Part shown: positions 22,442 to 32,814 of the stretch, one piece after another
Numbering within the stretch: the stretch's first letter is position 1
How the letters are laid out: each line of letters opens with the position of its first letter
Assembly: GCF_000149955.1 (NCBI RefSeq)
Contig: NC_030997.1
Span: 434,001 to 498,000, forward strand
Reading direction: 5' to 3'
DNA length: 64,000 nucleotides
DNA from: Fusarium oxysporum f. sp. lycopersici 4287
Taxonomy: Eukaryota > Ascomycota > Sordariomycetes > Hypocreales > Nectriaceae
Notes under the pieces: model-generated
Told to the model about the DNA's origin: nothing
What the model saw: only the letters and a program-made list of their open reading frames with translations
Database searches by the model: none
Made by a program: the position numbers and the translations under genes

Positions 22442-24493
22442 TCAGTAGTGCCTCTTTCGAGTCCTCTTAGCTGCTTGCTGGCTCAGCTCAACAGTCCACC
22501 TCATCAACTTCCCATCATACTCAGCAGTATGTTCACCCTTTCCGCGTCCAAACCATGCTTGCTTCAATGCATCAGCTCTATCGTTATCCTCAAGATGGAA
22601 TAACCATCTCAGCATGGTAAGGTATCCGCTATCCAAGGATCCAGAAATCCACGCGTGATGAGGACTAAGAGCCTCGCCGCAGATAGCGAACTTTCCATCA
22701 CAGAGGAGCTGCTGGAACTCGGGGTAGATGTAACTGAATTGACCAGGGCCGAAAAGAGCGAAAGCGCCACCGGTGTAGGGATCGTGAGACCAAGCGAAAG
22801 CATGGTGCTCGAGATACTCGTTTCTCAGAAACTCGACGGTAATCTTGGGATCCTTACTCTCTCCCCACAGCTTGACAAGATCTTGGAAACACTGGGTAAC
22901 AACAGCATCATCGATATGCGGCTTCTGCTTCGTGTAATCAGGAATCAGAGATCCCATTCGCGTAGCATCCTGAGCCCAGGTATAAGAAGTCATGAGCACA
23001 GCAGATGTATCATCCCCATCATCCCAGGACGGGTAGACGATGTTGCTGCTTGGCAGATCAGAGCCCGATACACCGCCGAAAGTGCTGCCGTTCGTAGAAG
23101 CTTTGTACATATTCTTCCACCAACGGCTCTTGAACTTGACTGCGACCTTGCAGGATCTATCATAGCTGAGAGCTCGGATACCAGTGAGAATGTTTCTCTG
23201 GGTCTGAGGAAGACCAAAACCGGGGACGAGGCCCGAGATGTCCATGCGCTGGAGGGGACCCATGGCTGTGGTGTTGAAGACCATGTCGTATGCCTCTGTC
23301 TTGGTGCCCTCAGCCCCGGTGATAGTCACTTCGATCTTATTCTCCTGATGGTTCTCTGTCATGGCTACGACAGGTGTATTCTTCTTGACTTTCAGAGAGA
23401 CAGGGTTGTGAGGAGCCCATTTAGGATCTTCGATGCATTGGTTCATTTTCTCGGTGACGACTGACATGCCGCCTTCAAGACGCCACCAAGGCTTGCCAGC
23501 AGTGGCCTGGAAGTCGCTGAAGTCGCATAGAGACTCAACAAAAGACTGCTCGAAAAGACCAGTAGAACTACATGGTATTAGTACTAGACCTTGCAATGGA
23601 ATCACGGTGGTGGGCTTACGTGGAAGCGCTCTCGGCTTCCTCAGTCTGGTTGTAGGTCCATCTTGGAAGGGGATGTCAGCAAGTGCAAATGGGGTCCAGT
23701 AAGGTGCTTACTTCGGGTCAGTGAACATAAGCCATCCTCTAGTGGAATGGTTGTCCTTTCCAGTTTTGACCCATTCCTCAAACTTCTCATCCCAGTTTGT
23801 CCCGAGACCCTTAATGATCTCGTTCATTCGCTCGTCGTAGGGTATCCCGCTATAAAATGTCAATATTCTTCATTTCAAATGCGATGGGATGTCTTCTTAC
23901 TCAGGCGATTCGGTGTTAGAGTACCAATGCATCTGAGGCTCGCATTTAGCATCGAGGACGTACTTCGTCTTGGGAAGCTTCAGCTCTTCGATGAGAGTAA
24001 GGGTTCTTTAATAGTTTAGTTCATCAATCAAGTAGAGAGACTGGCGTACTAACGATTGCATGGCATCTATCTCCGGGATACGCATGGCCCCAATATCGTA
24101 GTAGTTATGAGGAGAGGCCTTATCCTTGTCAAATTCATACGTATATACTCGACCACCAATCCTGTCCGAAGCTTCATAGATATCCACATTGGATATCTTG
24201 AGATACTTGAGCATCATAGCAAGGTACAAGCCGGTGGCGCCAGCACCAACGATGGCAACACGACCCTTGTACTCTGAGAGATGCTCCAAAGGATCTTCAT
24301 GTCCGTGAGATGGTGCATGGCCTATTGCGGGAAGAGGCTCATTGCGACTGACATCGTCGTTCAGCTCATATCGCAGGCTGCGGAGATGTTTGTCAAGAAG
24401 ATGCTTGGCGTAAGCAACCCGCAGACCGCTTGGAACCTGCAATGAAGGGTCCTGGGGCGGCATCGCCGGGAGATGCTCTGCACGTTTAGCCAT
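22442..24493 (-). CDS. flavin amine oxidase (L-amino-acid oxidase-like)
   Basis: Five exons, 24493-24054, 24005-23901, 23849-23712, 23661-23620 and 23567-22442, give 616 residues with all junctions in phase. The FAD dinucleotide motif R-V-A-I-V-G-A-G-A-T-G-L-Y lies at about 78-90, followed by E-A-S-D-R-I-G-G-R-V-Y-T-Y, the flavin amine oxidase signature. The C-terminal FAD-contact region is I-C-G-E-A-L-S-P-H-H-A-W-I-S-G-S-L-D-S-G. There is no signal peptide, so it acts inside the cell or by unconventional export. It should deaminate an amino acid or amine oxidatively, giving keto acid, NH3 and H2O2. Divergent from the acetolactate decarboxylase. Confidence 0.88.
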
Positions 24494-25603
24494 CTTCGCT
24501 AATTAACAAAGTGAACAACAAGTATTTCTTCAAGACAAAATCTCAACTGACCCCTCGAAACTTTAGAAGTTCGATGAGAAGATAGGCAAACGCCCTCCGC
24601 CTCGAGAAGTGAGCAACCTCCGCCTTTTTATGGGCAATGTCTGTCAGCACGCCTTCTCCTCTCGATGCAATATTTCATGCAGTCTCACAAATTTGAACAT
24701 ATTACATTCCTGTCATTGGTTTCCCCTCACTTTGGCGCAGCAATATTGAGAGCTGGACATGTTGTGGCGAGCTGAACCATCGATGCTTGGCTGGGGAAAG
24801 GGCTCAAGCGTGCCACTAGATGCACGAGCTAGTCGGCCCGCCCGGCAACCCGCAACTAAGCAGCCACCATACCGCTTTTTGCCGTGTCACGGGCAGATCT
24901 CCCTTGCATTTGGTGTGCCATGTAACGTAGATGCTGAGGGTCAATCGTGAACGGGCCAATGCTTCACCAGGAAGCCGTCTGACAAGTTGATCTGGAGATC
25001 GCAAGGTTTTACCCAGAGAATCGGCAATTACGGTCGCTTTCTGTTCCGCTGAGAAGGAAAGCGGGCTATAACAACTCAGAACAGAATACGAGGGCACTAG
25101 CCAGAAACCAGTAAGCAGCTGAAACCTCCCATCTTACCCCGACGAGGGAGTTGGTTTGGTCAGGCCAGCAGCTCCTAAGTTATTGGAACCGAAACCGTTC
25201 TCGCAATATCGGCTATTCCAGGCGACTAGATGCATGCATTTCGAGTTGAACATGATGCTGTGTCAAGTAAATAAGTTGCAGTATCTCGCAGACACACAGG
25301 CTGTTCAACCCAGCAGTTAATTATTGCCTCAATCTTTCTAACTTTCTCTTTATGTTTTTGAAGCATAAAGTGAAAGGCCATATTGTATCTGCTCGCCCGA
25401 AGCCATTGGCATCTCTTGTTAATTCTCGGTACAATCTCTTCGTTGATTGAGCTGATCTCTGTCATTTCTGATGACGTCTTGATCCAGAATTCGTAATTTG
25501 ATTGGGCTATTAAGACCCCGCAGTCGTGCAACTTTCTCAACCAAGGACAAGCTGTGCCTCTCACTCACTCAACACCATCTCACATATCACATCACACACC
25601 AAA
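24494..25603. promoter_or_regulatory. divergent promoter region, amino-acid oxidase / acetolactate decarboxylase
   Basis: About 1.1 kb between divergent starts with no supported gene. The right end is rich in CA and CT repeats (TCACTCACTCAACACCATCTCACATATCACATCACACACC, described by position 25561-25600) typical of a fungal 5-prime leader. Confidence 0.4.
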
Positions 25604-26326
25604 ATGCCGTCCAATCACCTTTTCCAATATTCCGTTGTCTCAGCCCTCATGGATGGGGTCGCCGAGACAGGAATTACTCTTGCGGAACTCCTCACACATG
25701 GTGATCACGGCCTTGGCACCTTTCGACACATGGTTGGCGAAATGATCATTCTTGATGGGATTATTTATGATATGAAGCCTGATGGTTCTGTCATAGCGCT
25801 GGACAAAGATGCATGCGCCGAACAGACGGCGCCTTTTGCGATGATCACGGATTTTAAGCCGACCGTTACTGCTTCAAAACAAATACCGAGCAAGGATTCC
25901 TTTACAGAGACTCTGTCTCAGCTTCTTCCTGCGACGGCCAATCACTATCTGGTCTACAGAATCGAAGGCACATTCAAATCAGTCACTGTAAGGACGGTCG
26001 GAGGACAGCAATCACCAGGCGAAAGTCTTGCCGAGCTTGGAAAGCGACAAGCTTCGCATACCTTCTACGACATCAAGGGTACAATCATTGGGTTTAGATC
26101 ACCAGCTTTTATGCAGGGAATCAGTGTTGCTGGAGATCACCTACACTTCCTGTCGGCAACCAGAGACACTGGTGGTCATGTGTTAGCATTGGAAGGTGAT
26201 AGCGATTTGCAGGTCAGCGCAGCTCGCATTGCAGCAGTCAACCTGCAATTGCCAACGGATGATGATGCCTATAATCAAGCCAAATTGGTTAGAGATGATG
26301 AAGGAATAGCTGCGGTTGAGGGTTAG
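25604..26326 (+). CDS. alpha-acetolactate decarboxylase
   Basis: An intronless gene for 240 residues, cytosolic (no signal). It has the bacterial ALDC layout: F-Q-Y-S-V-V-S-A-L-M-D-G near the start, G-D-H-G-L-G-T-F and G-E-M-I-I-L-D-G, Y-R-I-E-G-T-F-K-S-V-T-V-R, and the zinc-binding segment G-D-H-L-H-F-L-S-A-T-R-D-T-G-G-H-V-L with the H-x-H...H ligands. It converts alpha-acetolactate to acetoin and CO2. The lack of introns, in a window where most enzymes have several, and the mainly bacterial family distribution suggest an old transfer from bacteria. ATG 25604 is chosen because family similarity starts there; the frame is open further up. Confidence 0.9.
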   Translation: MPSNHLFQYSVVSALMDGVAETGITLAELLTHGDHGLGTFRHMVGEMIILDGIIYDMKPDGSVIALDKDACAEQTAPFAMITDFKPTVTASKQIPSKDSFTETLSQLLPATANHYLVYRIEGTFKSVTVRTVGGQQSPGESLAELGKRQASHTFYDIKGTIIGFRSPAFMQGISVAGDHLHFLSATRDTGGHVLALEGDSDLQVSAARIAAVNLQLPTDDDAYNQAKLVRDDEGIAAVEG

Positions 26327-26727
26327 GTCTAAAAGAGGCTAATGTGCTTGACTATTGCTAACGCGCCTTTGGAACAACTGGCGCCTTGTATAGATTTTGG
26401 AAAGTCGAAGAGTCTCTAGATGCTTGCTCCTCCATTTCAGATTTATCTAGATCATAGATTCTGGGAATTTTGTATTATAAGCAGCTGTCGATCTTTCCCT
26501 CTGCCTACGATAAAGTTGTAAAGATCTTCAATGCAGAGTCATCCCTGCTCAGTAACACCAATATCGTTCTCCACCTCAATATGCTTGGCTGACAGGGGCA
26601 GCAAAAGAAACAAAAGCACCTTTGCGGGGAAGAGTGAAAATCTGAGTAAGACGGCTACATCATGCATCCTTACCGCCTATTGAGTCGATGAGAGATTTTC
26701 ATTTACCATCGGTTATCTCTAGCAACA
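26327..26727. other. intergenic, no gene seen
   Basis: Promoter of the following oxidase gene; nothing specific recognised. Confidence 0.5.
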
Positions 26728-28505
26728 ATGCGCAGCCTTGTCATTCCGTTTCTGCTGCTGGGTGCAGCTGGCTGTAAAGCCACGGCATCAGACTGCAAAT
26801 GCTTCCCTGGTGACTTTTGTTGGCCTTCTGATGATGAATGGAGTCACCTTAATAGTACCGTTGGTGGTCGATTGGTTGCTACCGTTCCGCTGGGAAGTCC
26901 ATGTCATGATCCAAAATATGATGGTGAAGAGTGTGAACGCCTGCAGAATGAATGGCTCTATTCGCCAGTTCAGTAAGTTCTCCCCGGTTGGATCCCGCTC
27001 CAGTCATTCCGTGCGGTACCGTGACCTGCTTCAATGCATCAAATTGCCTGCTGACATATATCAGTACGGAGTCATCCTCGTCCATGATGGCACCTCTGTT
27101 CGCCAACCAGTCTTGTGACCCATTTCAGCCCAGGGACAAGCCGTGCACCCTGGGCAACTACGTCAGATATGCTGTCAACACCACGGCCGCAGAGGATGTC
27201 GCAGCGACCTTGAAGTTCGCCAAGGAGAGTAATATACGCTTTGTCATCCGCAACACAGGTCATGATTATCTCGGCCGCTCAACTGGTGCTGGATCTCTTG
27301 CTGTTTGGACTCACTACCTAAAGGGCACTGAAGTCATCGACTGGAATGACGATCACTATCAAGGAAAGGCTCTTAAGGTCGGCGCCGGCGTTCAAGGTTT
27401 CGAAGCACTTGCAGCAGCCCATGCTGAGAATCTAGTCGTTGTTACGGGAGAATGTCCCTCCGTTGGTCTTGCGGGAGGATATACCCAAGGAGGCGGCCAT
27501 TCAGCACTAAGTACCAATTTCGGCTTGGCAGCGGATAACACCCTCGAATTTGATGTCATTACTGCCGATGGAAAGTTTGTCAAAGCGAGCAGAAGTGAAA
27601 ACAGCGACTTGTACTGGGCTATGAGCGGTGGTGGTACAGGAAACTATGGCGTCGTTATCTCAGCAACTGTACGGGCTCATCCAGAAGCTCAAGTCAGTGG
27701 AGCCAAGTTTCTTGTCACTGCACCTGAGGGAAGGCCAGAGCTCATATATAAGGCCATCGACGCTTTCCATGCTGCTCTTCCCAAGATTGTTGACTCTGGG
27801 GTTATGATCATCTACTTCTTCTCCGACTCATTCCTTCAGATCCCCGCTCTGACAGCGTACGACAAGACCGAGGCCGAAGTCAAGCAGATCCTTCAGCCTC
27901 TCGCCGATTCTTTGTCTGATCTTGGCATCAAGTTCGAACCGAACTTTACGCACTTCCCAAGTTACTACGAGCATTACGATCACTACTGGGGTCCCCTCCC
28001 AGCTGGCAACATCCAAGTAGGAACACAACTCTTCGGAGGTCGCTTACTGCCACGCAGCAAGCTGAAGGACTTCTCTCCAACAGCTCGGAAGCTCGCTGAG
28101 ATGGGAGTCATCTACATTGGCGTTGGTCTCAACGTATCCAGATTCGGGGTCAACGACGCCAACTCAGTACTGCCCCAGTGGCGAGATTCCATCGTTCAGG
28201 TTTCTTTGACGCTTCCGTGGGATAATGAAGCCCCATGGGAGGAGATGTTGGCTACACAGAAGAGAATGACGGAGGAGATCCAACCCATCATTGAGGCTGC
28301 AACGCCTGGCGCTGGAGCGTATATCAACGAGGCAGACTTTCAACAGAAAGATTGGCAAGAGACCTTCTACGGAGTCAATTATGATAATCTACTGAAGATA
28401 AAGAAGAAGTACGATCCTGGGCATCTCTTCTATTCCACGGTTGCTGTCGGTAGTGAGGCTTGGTCCATTGCAAATGATGGGCGTATGTGCTGGTCTCAAA
28501 GTTGA
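26728..28505 (+). CDS. secreted FAD-linked oxidase (BBE / 6-hydroxynicotine oxidase type)
   Basis: Two exons, 26728-26972 and 27065-28505, give 561 residues; the 92-nt intron is the longest called in the window. Signal peptide MRSLVIPFLLLGAAGCKATA, then a cysteine-rich N-terminus (C-K-C-F-P-G-D-F-C-W-P) and a PCMH-type FAD domain: F-V-I-R-N-T-G-H-D-Y (probable flavin-linking His), G-E-C-P-S-V-G-L-A-G-G-Y-T-Q-G-G-G-H-S and G-G-G-T-G-N-Y-G-V-V. The berberine-bridge C-terminal element Y-G-V-N-Y-D-N-L-L-K-I-K-K-K-Y-D-P is present. The donor oxidised may be a sugar, alkaloid or polyketide; not predictable. Confidence 0.9.
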
Positions 28506-28780
28506 GCACCTTACTTTGAACGACATTGAAGTTATATTAAGCTCATCACAGTTAGCTTAGAGTCATCTTACGAACTCTCTTAGTTACGCTTAATATACAA
28601 CAAGTTACATTAAACTTATCTAGGTCATTCCATCGTTTGGGACATAGGTCATCGCTTTTCTTGCCTCGTCTACGGTATCCATCGCCGTCACTTCTAAAAG
28701 TTTGTGAGGTAGCATTGTTTGCACAATTATATATTAAGAAATCTATGGTATTATCCGGCGTGATATAGGCCGTGATATAA

Positions 28781-29908
28781 CTATGTGACTGTGACCTCAG
28801 TTGTCTTTCTAATAACAAATCCTTCGACATCCATGTCCTCCATCTCAACTTCCGATACCCCGGAGCGGGTAGACCCATTGGCTGGGACAATCTGCTCTTG
28901 CGAAGCATTTCTATCTCCTGGAGTATCCGCCCCGTACATCTTCGAGGCGTAATTGGACTTCGTTGTCGTGTAACATCTTGTCTGGGTGCTCAAGCCGTAG
29001 CGATTACCAGCAGCGGCTTGGTCACTATGTGTATATATTGATCGATCCTCATTGAAGCGAAGCTTGGATGCAAGGGTGTCGAAGCTGCACTCAGTTAGCT
29101 TTGTAGCAACAGTAATTTCCGTGGGACTGGACTTACTATAGAACAATCGGATATAGACAGAACAGAGCGTAGAGGAAGCGATCCAATTGACTGGCAATGT
29201 TGACAGCCTTTTGACCCGGAGTTTGAAACGGATGAATGATAGTTCGTACGACTCCGAGTACAGCCAAGAAAGCGACACGCATTTCAGTACTGCGGGTCAA
29301 ATATCGCAAGAGACCGACTTTGAGAGCAGCGCTCATACTGGCTGTCTTGGCTGAGGCGAAAATGACGACAAGGAAATATGCGCTGAGGCATTCGGAGATG
29401 GCCATGAAGGTAAAGTAGCCAATGTGAAGATAGTTGATGATGACTTCGAACTCAGCGACACCCTCAATCAAAAACTTGGCGCGATAGATTGCAATGAAGA
29501 CTCGGGTGATCGCCGTCAAGACCATGAGTGTCCAGAAGAGAATGGAAAAGACGCGCCATTGCTTCGGTCGGAGAACTCGTTGCAGGATGATATAACTGTA
29601 CAGCAACAGACTCGCTTCTTGCAACTATTGATCTAGTCAGTAACATTCACTGTAAATTAGTCGAGAGGGTATCATACCAGCCAGAAGAAGTCTGAGAACA
29701 CAGCCGCTACCACCTCATTGATGACGGGATTCTTCAGGTAGTAAACATAATAGCAGAGCCCATTCGCAATAGCTCCCGCCGCAGACGAAAAGATCGGCAC
29801 GGCAGCTAAAACAGTAAACGTAGTAATTTCACAGACCAAAATACCAAAAACAACATTGACGAGACAGATGGTGCTGAAGATCGACCAGCATACCTCGAAG
29901 TAATCCAT
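28781..29908 (-). CDS. seven-transmembrane fungal integral membrane protein
   Basis: Three exons, 29908-29678, 29624-29137 and 29084-28781, give 340 residues. About seven hydrophobic segments run from residue 5 to about 240 (for example S-I-F-S-T-I-C-L-V-N-V-V-F-G-I-L and I-G-Y-F-T-F-M-A-I-S-E-C-L-S-A-Y-F). The last 100 residues are a hydrophilic, Ser/Thr/Asn-rich tail, presumably cytoplasmic. This is the general plan of the large fungal family of rhodopsin-like/DUF7702-type membrane proteins; I cannot place it more exactly, and no retinal lysine motif was identified. A receptor-like role is only a suggestion. Confidence 0.8.
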
Positions 29909-31624
29909 GGTCGTTCGAGTCAGCCTGCCAAGCCAAGGGAAAAGCTCAACTTGCGAGACACTGACAGGACGGGGGAGAGACAGCTGCGCTGATCTTATGT
30001 GTGTGCGCAGAGCGTGGCAGAGTCTAAAAGGGACTGGAGGCAGGGGACCATGGAGATGGCGTTTTCTGCTAAACCGTCTGTGTTCCTTGCCAGTCTGCGT
30101 GTGGTTAGGCTTGGCTGGGGTAGGCTGAGGTTTGACACGCGCGAAGGATGTTCCACTACCGTCACTGGGGAAGGAGACTATTGTCGGGGAAGAGGGTTTG
30201 GTGTTCGATTCATGATCAGCTGGTATGTATCTCAGTCTGGAACATGTGGCTGAGCCTCATTAACGATCCCAAATCGATGATCTCTTTCCATTGTCTCACC
30301 CGTCTGCAACCACCAACAATACAAAGATCCATGACGATCCTCCCTATTCCCCAACCCTTCATCTCCCATCAAGCATCTCCTTACATAAAGACAATCACGC
30401 ATTTTGGCTCGTCAATAAAGTTTGGCTAAAGTTTTGAGTCTGGGGCCTGGCATGAAATTCGTTCTAGACTAAGTCTCAAAGGGGAACTAGGCCAAGACAG
30501 GGATGAGGGCGATCTACCAACGAGATCTCAGTAATGTCGTCGCTTGTGCCTCGACTGACTCGCTCAATCGCCTGGGAACGGGCGTAGACGGTTGCGGAAG
30601 AGGGAAACGGTTGGCGGATAATCCTTGGCCCTTGGACATTCAGCTCCAAATCCATTTTATGGGGTCCCTCGGGGAAGACGATGATTTATTATGGTTCTTA
30701 TATGTCACCAGTTGCTTCATTTTCGTGTCTAATACATAATAGCTTGGTATTTCTTGTTTGTTGTCTCCATTTTCAATTTCTCAAATTTTGCATCATGTTT
30801 TCCGAGCCAAGTGATTGACGTTTCCGTCTACTTACTTGCAAGGGCCTTTTGTCTTGATGTTCTTGGCCCTGACTCAAAATCGATAATGCAGCCAAACTGT
30901 CAGCCAGACTATTTGAGCTAAAAAGCCTCCGAGTCAGCGCTCTAATCTGCACAAAAGTTCGCCAAAGGAACTACAGGATTCTTTTCTCCGGCTAGCAGCA
31001 TCGGAATTTCCTGATCACTAAACCCGCAATCATAAGACTTCGGATCATCGTGACTCAAGCGCAAACGGTAATAATCGGGTAACTCGTATCAAGCCCAGCC
31101 GTGCGCCGTTGAACAAGAAAATCCACGTGCTCCCGAAAAAGGGGTCCCGTCTCCTCCGCAAGTAGTCTTCCGAGTCGCATTGACTCGCTATCCCCATTTA
31201 GAGCAACTCGTCAGATTAAGGAGAGGGGTTAGTCAGGGCCTTCGGGTGCATCTTTCCCGGCTGATGGTATCGGTCACGAGAATCGGTCGAAAGATATTGA
31301 CAGGTAGATGATCCTTGTCCGGAAGGTTGCCCGATCATATGAGATCGTTACATCGTTTCGTCTCAAGAAGCTGTCACGATGGTCAGTGCTAAGCGAGCTG
31401 AAAAATACCCTTGGAGACAACGTCACGCGTTGTCCATGGATGCCACTGAAGGTTTTGTAGACAACGACTCTCTGCCCGAGTTTAATGCATGTGTTTAACA
31501 AACGAACTGTTAAATCCAAGCGAGACCCCGCAATCAAAAAGACAGGAAAGCCGGATTGTAAAGTGGTACGCGGAACGAGACCCTTGATAGAGCGCAAAAA
31601 TAACTCGGCAAAACATCGCAAGAA
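29909..31624. other. intergenic, no gene seen
   Basis: A 1.7-kb spacer. Short open frames are present on both strands but have no recognisable motifs or intron structure. The right end borders the tRNA pair. Confidence 0.5.
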
Positions 31625-31748
31625 AGCAGCTTGGCGCAGTGGAAGCGCGGTATGTGATTTCGAATCTTCTCATCTCAAACATGCACTAACAATTCCCGTA
31701 GCCGGGCTCATAACCCGGAGGTCATCAGATCGAAACTGATAGCTGCTA
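31625..31748 (+). tRNA. tRNA-iMet(CAT): initiator tRNA-Met (CAT) interrupted by a 52-nt intron-like insert at 26/27
   Basis: The two halves, 31625-31649 and 31702-31748, make a complete 72-nt tRNA. The acceptor stem AGCAGCT/AGCTGCT pairs fully; the D stem is GCGC/GCGC; the anticodon stem-loop is CCGGG-CTCATAA-CCCGG; the T arm is ATCAG-ATCGAAA-CTGAT. Initiator identity is shown by the A1:T72 pair, three G:C pairs next to the anticodon loop, and A54/A60 in the T loop. Six T residues at 31758-31763 form a Pol III terminator. A 52-nt insert (31650-31701) sits between positions 26 and 27, far from the normal 37/38 tRNA intron site, and looks like a spliceosomal intron. Either it is removed in an unusual way or the gene is dead. 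Confidence 0.85.
31650..31701 (+). other. spliceosomal-type intron-like insert inside tRNA-iMet
   Basis: The insert begins GTATGT, contains CACTAAC at 31684-31690 and ends CCCGTAG. Its length, donor, branch sequence and branch-to-acceptor distance (about 12 nt) match the protein-gene introns in this window. It does not lie next to the anticodon, and no bulge-helix-bulge structure for the tRNA endonuclease was apparent by eye. Confidence 0.7.
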
Positions 31749-31757
31749 GCTATATCA

Positions 31758-31763
31758 TTTTTT
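31758..31763 (+). terminator. Pol III terminator T6 after tRNA-iMet
   Basis: Six T residues, ten bases after the tRNA 3-prime end. Confidence 0.7.
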
Positions 31764-32046
31764 GCTTATTTTTCTTTGCCCATATCGTAACTCTTGCCGT
31801 GCAATGATTCTTTTTGCGTTCAGTTCTGCCTGTTTAGCACAATGGCCTTGCCAGGATTGGGAGCCAGGTGTCTTGCTCTGTTGACATCGAAACTCTTTGG
31901 TACTGACATGCACTCCTGATACGCTCAAGTCGCACTCAAAATAGAAACGCTATCGACAGTAACATGCATCAAAGGAATGGAATACTGCGATCGTCAGTGT
32001 CGGCTGTCGACATGTCGGCAAATTGCGGCGCCCCTTCACCAACAAT

Positions 32047-32134
32047 CCCCGAATAGCTCAGCTGGAAGAGCGTTCGGCTGTAATTGATAACACATCTCAC
32101 CGAAAGGTCACTTGTTCGATCCAGGTTTCGGGGA
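32047..32134 (+). tRNA. tRNA-Tyr(GTA): tRNA-Tyr (GTA) with canonical 15-nt intron
   Basis: Acceptor stem CCCCGAA/TTCGGGG pairs fully with discriminator A at 32134. A box TAGCTCAGCTGG and B box TGTTCGATCC are intact. The anticodon stem is TTCGG/CCGAA; the loop reads CTGTAA before the intron and A after it. The intron (32086-32100) is at 37/38, the normal site; tyrosine tRNAs of fungi almost always carry one. T runs follow at 32142-32145 and 32150-32154. Confidence 0.92.
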
Positions 32135-32814
32135 TTTCCTTTTGCATTTTTGACGGATTTTATCTTGGTGTTTTGTTCCGTCTCGCTTAACAATTTGAGG
32201 CCATTCTGCCGCAGTGGGCGTCATTCGGCAATTACGCGAGACTTAGCCATAACAATGACCTTGTAAACCATTCGTCATAGGTAATCCACGCAAGAATTGC
32301 TCATTTTATAAATAGCCTACATTCAAATAATGACTTGTAATAATGTTTTATCCTGAGACAGTGTGTTATCTTTTCTTTGTGGCATTCAATTCGAGGTACT
32401 GTTTTTTCCCAATAGCTATTTAGTTAACCACAATCAACGGAGCATGCGAGATCAATTTCGACTTCATAACATCCATTTAAAGCAAAGCACGCTTAATTAG
32501 ATAGGTCACAAGTACTTCAAGGGCAGCTATTCTCTCTCTTTAGTTTTCCATTGTAAGCTGAAGCATTTTTCTCTCGTACAAGGCCCGATTTCTTTTTACT
32601 TCGCTGCTCAACTGCAGGGTATTCTACTCAAAATGATGTCCCGCCATCGGAGCTAAACCCGACAGGGATCATCTGGACCAGAAGGACAGGACATCATCCT
32701 TGTGAGACACAAAGCAATGTAGGATCACTGGAAACAGCTTTTTAAGTATATGTAAGCCCCGAAGTTTACTTCTATGTGTCAAAACATATGGCTGCTATGA
32801 TGCGGTCCTCTCGA
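32135..32814. other. intergenic, no gene seen
   Basis: AT-rich spacer between tRNA-Tyr and the 3-prime end of the alpha-galactosidase gene. It starts with Pol III terminator T runs; nothing else recognised. Confidence 0.5.

Noticed and set aside
22442..28505. Secondary-metabolite gene cluster (amino-acid oxidase, ALDC, BBE oxidase, 7-TM protein)
   Set aside because: There is no polyketide synthase, NRPS, terpene synthase or pathway regulator; co-location alone is not enough.
29907..31621. Several short open frames in the spacer before the tRNA genes
   Set aside because: No family motif, no intron-consistent extension and no promoter features; probably chance.
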